20,276 bases of DNA from Palsa-870 sp039935415 (GTDB lineage Bacteria; Chloroflexota; Dormibacteria; Dormibacterales; Dormibacteraceae). The translations under genes and the position numbers were made by a program. Positions 1 through 6,212 of this stretch are shown here, in pieces. Under the pieces are notes generated by a model. That model was not told the DNA's origin. It was given only the letters and a program-made list of their open reading frames with translations, and did not search any database. Positions within the stretch are counted from its first letter, which is position 1; each line of letters begins with the position of its first letter. The stretch spans positions 1-20,276 of the forward strand of contig JBDTKH010000038.1 of assembly GCA_039935415.1 (NCBI GenBank). Reading direction: 5' to 3'.

Positions 1-551
1 GCGCGACCCTGGCGGATCGCGCCGCCAACTGGTATCGCCCACACCGCAAAGTCGACATCGAAGTAGCCGTTGCCTGCGGCCTTGGGCCCGTCATAGCTCA
101 TCCAGAGGGTGCCCGCATCACCGCTGAGCCTGGGGTAAAACGACCACGCGTTCGCGCCAATGTCCCAGCTGCTCCGGGGTGGCGCCGCATTGCTGGTCAG
201 CTGCGCGACCGCATTGCCGAAGGTCGTCAGCTCGTAAACGTCTGAGAATGAGTCTGCGCGCTTCACCGCGAGCAGGTGGCTGCCATCCGGATACAGGGCT
301 GGTTGCGTCCAGCCGGCCTCGGGTGTGAGCTGATGGAAGCGCCCCGCGCTGAAGCTGTACAGCGCGCCGGCCTGGGCGAGAAAGATGGTGCCCGGCAGCG
401 AGAAGGCTTGGGCGCGTGGCGTCGCCGCGGTGGGCTTCTGCGGCGGCGCCACCACAGTTGAGTGACGCAACCCCAAATAGACGTAGGAGCCCATTCCGCC
501 GACAACCATCAAGATGGCAAGGCCGAGCGCGAGAAGGAATCTTGGAATCAC
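1..551 (-). CDS. Membrane-anchored beta-propeller-like protein, partial at left edge
   Basis: An uninterrupted frame runs from a GTG at 551 down to the window edge, giving about 183 codons with the C-terminus missing. The GTG overlaps the stop of the LCP gene as GTGA (548-551), so the two are very likely translationally coupled. The N-terminus is one hydrophobic segment (residues about 3-25, VIPRFLLALGLAILMVVGG), either a signal anchor or a signal peptide. The rest reads like one or two blades of a WD40/TolB-type propeller: phrases such as GWTQPALYPDGSHLLAVKR and FYPRLSGDAGTLWMSYDG have the familiar P-x-x-S/YPDG-x-x-L pattern. From this I infer an extracytoplasmic propeller protein, perhaps sensing or binding at the cell surface next to the LCP ligase. 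The exact family cannot be settled without the missing part. Confidence 0.72.
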   Translation of the reverse strand, partial: MIPRFLLALGLAILMVVGGMGSYVYLGLRHSTVVAPPQKPTAATPRAQAFSLPGTIFLAQAGALYSFSAGRFHQLTPEAGWTQPALYPDGSHLLAVKRADSFSDVYELTTFGNAVAQLTSNAAPPRSSWDIGANAWSFYPRLSGDAGTLWMSYDGPKAAGNGYFDVDFAVWAIPVGGAIRQGR

Positions 552-1573
552 GGAAAGTACTGGTGCACATAAGGCAGGATGGCGCCCCAGTTCGCTGTGA
601 CGCTGCCGCCAGGTCCACCACCGTGCGTGTATGGCGGCAAGAGGAGTAGCTGCTGGATCGAGTCGGGGTTGTCGAAGCTCGCGGCCAGGGGCACCAGTTG
701 AGCAACCTTATCCAGACCGAAGCTGGTCTTGAGCTCTCCTCCGATCGCCGTCGCCAGAGCCGGGATGTCCTGTGGCGCCAACAACTTGGCCTTGGCACGG
801 ATGGCCTGAAGGACCTGCTGCTGTCGCTTTGAGCGACCGAAGTCACTCTGTAGGTCGCTGTGCCGAGAGCGGACGTACTGCATGGCGTGCACCCCATCAA
901 GGTGCTGTGGGCCGGCAAGCACTGCTACTCGCTGGTAGCCGTACGGGTCGCCACCGTAGACGTCCGCGGGATAGTAGTCGTCCATCACCGGGTTGCTGGT
1001 GACCAGGTCGATGCCACCGATCGCGTCGATCACCTTGATCAGACCGAGCAACCCGACCCAGATGTACTGGTCCACCTGGACTCCGAAGTCCTGCTCGACA
1101 GTGGCGATCGCCGCACCCGCCGCCCCATAGGAGTACGCGCCGTCGATCTTTCCGTAACCGCCCGTCGACAGGTGCACATAGAGGTCGCGCGGGATGGAGA
1201 GCATGAAGACCTGCTTAGTCGCCGGGATCACCCGGACAAGGATCATCGATTGGGTCAGCACGTGGTCTGCGCTGAACTTGGAGTCGTCGTCTGAGCCGAG
1301 CAGGAGCACCGTAAAGGGCCCGCCCTGCGCAACCGGGCTGGGGGACGGAGACGGAGAGAAGAGCAGCGACGTCGGCGAGGGCGACGCAATCGCGACCGCC
1401 TGACCAGTCGACTGGAGGGCAGTGGCGAACGCCGGCAGGAAGTAAGCGAAACCCCCCGCGGTCGCCGAGAGGGCGATTGCGAGCGCGGCGAGGACGAGGC
1501 TGCGGAATGGGCTCAGGCGCCGGCGAGACGCGCGGGCGCGGTGGCCCGGCTTGTAACCGAGCGGCACGGGCAA
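548..1573 (-). CDS. LytR-CpsA-Psr (LCP) family cell-wall glycopolymer ligase
   Basis: LCP enzymes move glycopolymers from a lipid carrier onto peptidoglycan outside the membrane. The protein is 341 aa from TTG 1573, or 339 aa from GTG 1567. It has a basic N-terminus, one transmembrane helix (about 23-48), a Ser/Pro linker (about 62-80, with SPSPSPSP) and an LCP domain (about 87-262). Visible family motifs are LLLGSDD (91-97), LSIPRDLYV (125-133) with the conserved Arg129, KIDGAYSYG (142-150), IDAIGGIDL (182-190) and LDGVHAMQYVRSRHSD followed by Arg247/Arg250, which form the polyprenyl-phosphate pocket in characterised members. The start is uncertain: TTG 1573 is only 2 bases past a TACAAT hexamer, whereas GTG 1567 is 8 bases past it and would suit a leaderless message. 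It overlaps the next gene by GTGA. Confidence 0.92.
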   Translation of the reverse strand: MPVPLGYKPGHRARASRRRLSPFRSLVLAALAIALSATAGGFAYFLPAFATALQSTGQAVAIASPSPTSLLFSPSPSPSPVAQGGPFTVLLLGSDDDSKFSADHVLTQSMILVRVIPATKQVFMLSIPRDLYVHLSTGGYGKIDGAYSYGAAGAAIATVEQDFGVQVDQYIWVGLLGLIKVIDAIGGIDLVTSNPVMDDYYPADVYGGDPYGYQRVAVLAGPQHLDGVHAMQYVRSRHSDLQSDFGRSKRQQQVLQAIRAKAKLLAPQDIPALATAIGGELKTSFGLDKVAQLVPLAASFDNPDSIQQLLLLPPYTHGGGPGGSVTANWGAILPYVHQYFP

Positions 1574-1575
1574 GG

Positions 1576-1598
1576 ATTGTAGACCGGCGGGCGGTCTA
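1576..1598 (-). promoter_or_regulatory. Candidate -10 and overlapping dyad upstream of the LCP gene
   Basis: On the minus strand a TACAAT hexamer (1576-1581) lies just upstream of the LCP start. It overlaps a perfect inverted repeat, TAGACCG-N5-CGGTCTA (1580-1598). A 7+7 dyad touching a -10 box is a plausible repressor or activator site. I see no good -35 hexamer. Confidence 0.35.
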
Positions 1599-1635
1599 GC
1601 TTTGTAAGCGAGTTGTTAACGCCGCTGGAGGTACC

Positions 1636-1649
1636 GCCGGCATGCCGGC
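1636..1649. terminator. Palindrome just past the Nramp gene, possible weak terminator
   Basis: GCCGGCATGCCGGC is a perfect 14-base palindrome about 10 bases beyond the Nramp stop codon. As RNA it would form a 5-bp GC stem with a CATG loop. There is no T tract, so it could equally be a protein-binding site. Confidence 0.22.
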
Positions 1650-1659
1650 AGCTTCGATC

Positions 1660-3306
1660 TCAGTGTCCGGTCGCGAGCTGGAACGCTTTGACCCCCAGCA
1701 GGATGATCGCGAGCACGAGGTAGCCGCTGAGGGTCAGCATCGCGATCCTTCTCGCGGGCGACCACGCGGGTCTCTCCAGAAGCGCCAGACCCGGCATGCG
1801 CCAGTTCTCGCGCTCAGCTCGTGACACCTCCGGTATCGGGGGCATGTGCCGCTGGCCGAACCAGAGCCAGACGCCGCCGGCGACCAATGCAACGGCCATC
1901 CCGGCACCGAGGTATAGCAGTAGCCTGGTCACGTCTACAGAGGGAAAGACCGTTGAGATCACCAACACCAGGGACAGCAGTAGCAGCACGCTCACGATCA
2001 GGGCGGCGATCGCGTTCAGCCATGGTTTGTTGACCCACGGACCGAGCACCGCCCGGTCGTTGCACAGCAAGACGAGGAAGACCGTCGCGCTGGGCAGCAG
2101 GATGCCGGCCAGCGCCTGCACAGCCGTCGTGATCAGGCCAAGCGGGGCGTGAGGGATGAGGACTATCGCAGCGGCGAGCGCGACCATCACCGTGTAGGAG
2201 CCGTAGAAGAGCTTCGCCTCGCGGATCCCCCGATGCAGCGAGTGCCGCAGCCCGAAGATGTCGCCGAACGCGTACGACGTGGCCAGTGTCACCGCGGAGG
2301 CGCCAACGATGGACGCGTCGAAAAGCAGTAGCGCGAAGATCGCTCCCACGAACGGCGAGATGTGACCACTCAGGCCTTGGGCGACCAGGAGCGCATTGTT
2401 GAAATGACCGAAGTCAGCTGTCCCTGTATACGCCGAGGCGGTGGCGATCATGATCGCCGAGGCTCCGATCACCACGACGCAGGCACCAAGCACGGTGTCG
2501 GCCTTCTCGTACTCGAGCCATCGCGGCGTGATGCGCTTGTCGATGACGTTCGACTGCTGAAAGAAGAGCTGCCAGGGAGCCACCGTGGTGCCGACTATGG
2601 CGATGATCAGGAGCACGGAGTTGGAGGTGAAGCCGCCCTGGATGGTGGGCTGCACGAACCCCTTTAGCACTGCACCCGGATCAGGATGGCTGAGGAAGAC
2701 CAGGGGCAGCACGAGCAGGCTTGCGAAAAGGAAGACGAACATCGCGCGCTCCCAGCGGCGGAAGTTCCCGCTCACCGTGATGCCGATGAGCATCAAGGCC
2801 GCCACCGGCACGACGACGTACGGGCTGAAACCGAAATACTCGCCCGCGAAGCTGATTCCGATGAACTCGGTGCTGATGGTGAGGAAGTTCAAAAGAAAGA
2901 GATCGCCGACCGAGAACCATCCCCAGAACTTGCCGAACCGCTCAGTGATCAGCCTCGCGTGGCCGACGCCGGTCACCGCCCCGAGGCGGACGACCATCTC
3001 CTGGTTGACGATCAGCACCGGGACCAGCAGCACGAGCGTCCACAGCAGCGAGTAGCCGAAGTCCTGGCCGGCCTGGGCGTAGGTGGAGACGCCGCCGGCG
3101 TCGTTGTCGCCGACCATGACGATCAGCCCGGGACCGATGATGGCTGAGAGCGTCAGCAGCCGGCGCCGCCACGTCCTGCGCGGAGCTACGTCGCTGAGGC
3201 GGATGGTCCCAAACGCGCCGTAGATGTCGCCGAGGTGCGCTTCGTCGAGCACCGCCGAGGTTGGCTTCAAGCGCGAGTCCTTCTCAAGCGGCTCGCGCCC
3301 AGCCAT
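1660..3306 (-). CDS. Nramp/SLC11-family divalent metal transporter, probably the Mg2+-type (NRMT-like) branch
   Basis: A 548-aa polytopic membrane protein with about 11 hydrophobic helices after a 45-residue soluble N-terminus. TM1 carries GPGLIVMVGDNDAGGV. The canonical metal-binding DPGN is replaced by D69-A70-G71-G72, keeping the Asp but losing the Asn ligand. TM6 carries VGTTVAPWQLFFQQS, where the canonical M-P-H is A243-P244-W245, losing the Met and His. From what I recall of Nramp-related magnesium transporters, loss of the TM1 Asn and TM6 Met ligands marks the branch that carries hydrated Mg2+ rather than Mn2+/Fe2+. The neighbouring gene supports this: 6 bases upstream lies an MgtE_N/CBS protein, a domain set known from Mg2+ sensing. 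Substrate is therefore inferred as Mg2+, with Mn2+ as the alternative. ATG 3306 is the start. The long tail includes one last helix (about 521-545). Confidence 0.9.
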   Translation of the reverse strand: MAGREPLEKDSRLKPTSAVLDEAHLGDIYGAFGTIRLSDVAPRRTWRRRLLTLSAIIGPGLIVMVGDNDAGGVSTYAQAGQDFGYSLLWTLVLLVPVLIVNQEMVVRLGAVTGVGHARLITERFGKFWGWFSVGDLFLLNFLTISTEFIGISFAGEYFGFSPYVVVPVAALMLIGITVSGNFRRWERAMFVFLFASLLVLPLVFLSHPDPGAVLKGFVQPTIQGGFTSNSVLLIIAIVGTTVAPWQLFFQQSNVIDKRITPRWLEYEKADTVLGACVVVIGASAIMIATASAYTGTADFGHFNNALLVAQGLSGHISPFVGAIFALLLFDASIVGASAVTLATSYAFGDIFGLRHSLHRGIREAKLFYGSYTVMVALAAAIVLIPHAPLGLITTAVQALAGILLPSATVFLVLLCNDRAVLGPWVNKPWLNAIAALIVSVLLLLSLVLVISTVFPSVDVTRLLLYLGAGMAVALVAGGVWLWFGQRHMPPIPEVSRAERENWRMPGLALLERPAWSPARRIAMLTLSGYLVLAIILLGVKAFQLATGH

Positions 3307-3312
3307 CGTGGT

Positions 3313-4617
3313 CTATACCCCGGTGCTCGCTTCGACCCGGGCGCGCCAATCCTCCGGGATCAGGGCCTCCATCAGGTCGTCGACTGAGATGGCGCCGATC
3401 AAATTGCCTGGGAAATCGGTCACCGCGAGTGCCGTGAGGTTGTAGTCGGCCATCATCAATGTCGCATCCGCGAAGTCGGCGCCTGTGCGCACGAAGCAGG
3501 TCACCAGCTCCATGTCCTCGACCTTTTGGGACGAGTCTGCGCGCAGCAGGTCGACGACGGCGACGCCGCCGAGAAACTTGCCCTCGGGCTCGGTGACGAA
3601 CACCGTGCTGAGCAACTGGCGTGGCGCTTTCTCGTCGGTCCGCACCGCCTCGATCGCCATCGCGGCGGTGGCGCCGCGCGTCACCGAGACGTAGTCGGGG
3701 CTCATCATGCCGCCGGCCGTGGTCGGGTGGTACTGGAGCAGCTTTCGCAGCTTGTGCTGCTGGTTCGCCGACATCAGGTTGAGCACCGGCAGGCGTCGCT
3801 CCTGGTCAAGCCCGCCAAGGAGGTCTGCCGCGTCGTCGGGCGCCATGCGGTCCAGAACCCGCGCCGCATCCTCGTTGGACCGCGACTTGATGAACTCGAC
3901 CTGGTGCTCCGGGTCGAGCTCTTCGAAGACGTCGGCCGCCAGCTCGGCGTCGCCCTCGACCGCCTTGATGATCTCCTCGCCCTCCTCGTGAGACGCCCCT
4001 TCGACGATGTCGGCGATCTGCGCGGGGTGCAATCGCCGGAGCCGCTGCAGTGGCATGAGCAGCTTGGCCGTCGGCACGTGGCCGACAAAGGGCTGGATGT
4101 CTCGCCAGTCGAGTATCGCGTGGCGGCGGAGGTCGGGCCGGGCGCGCCGCGGCACAAGCCGCCTGAGCATTGCTCGCGGGCTGCGGTCGATGCCCTGCAG
4201 GCGCCAGGCTCCTTCGTCCTGTGCGAGCACCAGGTCGTGCGCCTGGACGATCCGCCCGCGTGCGACGTCGACCAGGTGCCGGCCAAGCACGTCCGCCGCC
4301 AGCAGCACCTCGCCCGGACGGCGCTTGAACGTCTCTGTGTGCAGCGTGTGAGTGCTCAGCCGTACGCCGCCCGGTGCCAGCTTGTCGACCAGGGCGATGC
4401 CCACGAAGACGTCCTGCGTCCCGATGCGCACCTTGAGTCCCGTGACCGGCGGGTAGCCGCCCTCGCCAAGCTTGACTATGAGGTCCTCGAGTTTGCCCAC
4501 CTCGGCCCCGACCGGGTTCAGCACCGGGCTGTGCATCAGCTGCGTGACCATCACGCGGCGTTTCTCGCGCGCGTGCTGTTGGTGATCCCCGTGTCCGTCC
4601 CGACCTTCGTCCTTCAT
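3313..4617 (-). CDS. Soluble PRC-barrel / MgtE N-terminal / CBS-pair protein (putative Mg2+ sensor)
   Basis: A 434-aa protein with no transmembrane segment. Order: a charged His-rich leader (1-22), PRC-barrel-like region (about 25-160, beginning LMHSPVLNPVGAEVGKLEDL), an MgtE_N-like acidic helical superhelix (about 185-290, LHPAQIADIVEG, EELDPEHQVEFI, MAPDDAADLLGGL), then a CBS pair (about 298-422, TTAGGMMSPDYVSV and GAISVDDLMEAL). In full MgtE channels the N and CBS domains bind Mg2+ and gate the pore, but here the pore domain is absent. It sits between a CDF-like gene and the Nramp gene with 13- and 6-base gaps, so it may regulate that transporter in trans (inference). ATG 4617 is chosen because a GAGGGG ribosome site lies 9 bases upstream, overlapping the preceding stop codon. 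Open frame further upstream lacks protein-like composition. A later ATG (residue 23) is possible. Confidence 0.88.
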   Translation of the reverse strand: MKDEGRDGHGDHQQHAREKRRVMVTQLMHSPVLNPVGAEVGKLEDLIVKLGEGGYPPVTGLKVRIGTQDVFVGIALVDKLAPGGVRLSTHTLHTETFKRRPGEVLLAADVLGRHLVDVARGRIVQAHDLVLAQDEGAWRLQGIDRSPRAMLRRLVPRRARPDLRRHAILDWRDIQPFVGHVPTAKLLMPLQRLRRLHPAQIADIVEGASHEEGEEIIKAVEGDAELAADVFEELDPEHQVEFIKSRSNEDAARVLDRMAPDDAADLLGGLDQERRLPVLNLMSANQQHKLRKLLQYHPTTAGGMMSPDYVSVTRGATAAMAIEAVRTDEKAPRQLLSTVFVTEPEGKFLGGVAVVDLLRADSSQKVEDMELVTCFVRTGADFADATLMMADYNLTALAVTDFPGNLIGAISVDDLMEALIPEDWRARVEASTGV

Positions 4618-4630
4618 CCGATTCAACCCC

Positions 4631-5323
4631 TCAACTGCCGCCTGCAGGCGGCGTGCTTCCATTATCCCGCGGCGCCTCGCCCTCCCCGTGCTCGTCGTGC
4701 GACAACGCTTCTCTCGTCTCCGGTACCAGCCAGATGAGCAGGGCCAGGGCGGCAACGTACTGGACCCACCACAGACCGAGCAGCATGCTCGCCCCCAGGC
4801 CCGCGAGTGTGATGCCCGCCATGTACGCGCACGTGATGGTCTCCGCGACGTCGGCCCGCAGGGCCACGCTTCGGATGGTCCGATTGGCTCGTGCCTTGGC
4901 GAGCGCGAGCAGGGGCATCGCGACGATGGCGATGGCCGCGACGGCAATTCCCACTATCGAGCCTGATGGCTTGATTTCCAGCAGCAGTCCGACCGCCGAG
5001 GTGACGAGCACGTAAGCGCAAAGCAGGACCAGCAGGACTCCCGAAATCCGTGCGGTCCTGGTCTCGAGCCTTTCGACATCCTTAATTGAGGCCCCCCGCG
5101 CCTCCGCCGACAGCCTGCGCCACAGCACGATGCCGCTCAAGAGCTCGATCAACGAATCGAAACCGAAAGCGGTGAGCAGCACGCTCCGCGCGAGGATGCC
5201 GGCACCAAGCGCGATGGCAGCCTCGGCGAACATCCAGCCGATGGTGATGAGCTCCAGCCTGACGCCTCGCACCATCGCCACCGCGCGCGTGATCTCCACG
5301 AACGTAACGACCTCCAAGAGCAC
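4631..5323 (-). CDS. CDF-like cation transporter membrane protein lacking the cytoplasmic domain
   Basis: A 230-aa integral membrane protein with about six helices that resembles the transmembrane half of cation diffusion facilitators. FGFDSLIELLSG (53-64) matches the CDF TM2 site, with D56 and E60 in a D-x3-E arrangement. LRADVAETITC (155-165) matches TM5, with D158 and E161. Canonical zinc CDFs use His/Asp at these places, so the acidic-only set suggests another ion. The usual C-terminal metallochaperone-like domain is missing, and the tail (about 205-230) is short, acidic and Gly/Pro-rich. It is the first gene of a three-gene operon with the MgtE_N/CBS and Nramp genes. The start is uncertain: GTG 5323 is the longest frame, but GTG 5299 has a GGAGG 11 bases upstream. 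Transport is not proven, and a non-transporting CDF-fold protein is possible. Confidence 0.78.
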   Translation of the reverse strand: MLLEVVTFVEITRAVAMVRGVRLELITIGWMFAEAAIALGAGILARSVLLTAFGFDSLIELLSGIVLWRRLSAEARGASIKDVERLETRTARISGVLLVLLCAYVLVTSAVGLLLEIKPSGSIVGIAVAAIAIVAMPLLALAKARANRTIRSVALRADVAETITCAYMAGITLAGLGASMLLGLWWVQYVAALALLIWLVPETREALSHDEHGEGEAPRDNGSTPPAGGS

Positions 5324-5395
5324 GCCCCGACAGACGTACGAATTATCGGTGCGGTTCGCTCATCCGACGATTGCGGACGCCTTACGATCGCCGGC
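5324..5395. promoter_or_regulatory. Divergent promoter region between the metal operon and the HEAT-repeat gene
   Basis: This 72-base spacer separates two divergent genes. On the plus strand TACGAT (5383-5388) ends 7 bases before the ATG at 5396, as expected for a leaderless message. On the minus strand a GATAAT hexamer (RC of ATTATC, 5342-5347) lies about 18 bases upstream of GTG 5323. No convincing -35 is seen for either. Confidence 0.4.
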
Positions 5396-6178
5396 ATGGG
5401 GAAGCGGGTCGAGGCCTACCGCGCAGAGCTGAGGGACCTCAAGGAATGGGAGCCGTACCTCAAGAAGCACTCCGGCCTGCCGGGACCGAGGGCAAACCTC
5501 GAGCTGGTGGAGGCGGTGGGCGACGAGGCCGACGCCGACCGGCTCTGGCGGCTGTCCGCGTCCGCGGACGAGTTCCTCGCGCTGTGCGGAACGGCGGGGC
5601 TCGGCCGCGTGGCGCTGATGGAGCCCGAGACTGTGATGAAGTGGCTGAGCGAGCTCGCATCGGACAGCCGCTGGCGCGTGCGCGCGGGCGTGGCGATCGC
5701 GCTGCAGCGGATCGGAGGCGAAAACATGCCGGCGTTGCTGGACGCGATGGCGACGTGGTCCACCCAGGGGCCGTACGAGCAGCGCGCAGCGGCAGCAGCC
5801 CTTTGCGAACCGGCACTGCTTAAGGATCGCGAACACGCCGTCCGCGTGCTGGAGATCCTCGATGGCATCACCTCGTCCCTCGCCACCACGGTCAACCGGC
5901 GCCACGAGGCGGTTCGCGTGCTGCGCCAGACGCTCGGCTACTGTTGGAGCGTCGCCGCCGAGGCGGCTCCGGACAACGCGGTGCCCTACTTCGAGAAGTG
6001 GTTGGGCTCGACCGACAAAGACGTGGCGTGGGTGATGAAGAGCAACCTCGAGAAGGCCCGGATGGCCGGCCTCCGCGACCAGCTGAGATCGACGCCGGCC
6101 GCGACGCGGAAGACCGCCGCCCGCCCGAAGGCGCGGCCGAGGGCCGCGCCGAAAGCCGGCAAGCGCGCCCGAGCGTGA
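5396..6178 (+). CDS. HEAT-repeat-like helical protein with a basic Ala/Lys/Arg/Pro tail
   Basis: 260 aa. Residues about 1-215 are all-helical with repeat units typical of HEAT/ARM proteins, for example SRWRVRAGVAIALQRIGGEN and DKDVAWVMKSNLEKARM. This architecture is shared with DNA-alkylation-repair-type (AlkD-like) scaffolds, but I cannot see the specific catalytic Asp/Trp set, so no enzyme activity is claimed. From about 222 the protein ends in a low-complexity tail rich in K, R, A and P (KTAARPKARPRAAPKAGKR), like bacterial histone H1-type tails, which suggests nucleic-acid binding. ATG 5396 sits 7 bases after a TACGAT -10, so the message is probably leaderless. Phosphoketolase follows 34 bases downstream on the same strand, so they may share a transcript, although a functional link is not obvious. 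Confidence 0.75.
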   Translation: MGKRVEAYRAELRDLKEWEPYLKKHSGLPGPRANLELVEAVGDEADADRLWRLSASADEFLALCGTAGLGRVALMEPETVMKWLSELASDSRWRVRAGVAIALQRIGGENMPALLDAMATWSTQGPYEQRAAAAALCEPALLKDREHAVRVLEILDGITSSLATTVNRRHEAVRVLRQTLGYCWSVAAEAAPDNAVPYFEKWLGSTDKDVAWVMKSNLEKARMAGLRDQLRSTPAATRKTAARPKARPRAAPKAGKRARA

Positions 6179-6212
6179 CCCACGTGCCCTGCCATGACGA
6201 AGCGAGTCACCA

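Noticed and set aside
118..918. 266-aa minus-strand ORF
   Set aside because: It straddles the LCP and propeller genes in another frame; its Ser/Arg/Pro-rich sequence lacks any domain.
3526..4737. 403-aa plus-strand ORF
   Set aside because: It is antisense to the MgtE-like gene, has Arg/Ala/Leu/His-rich shadow composition and no recognisable motif.
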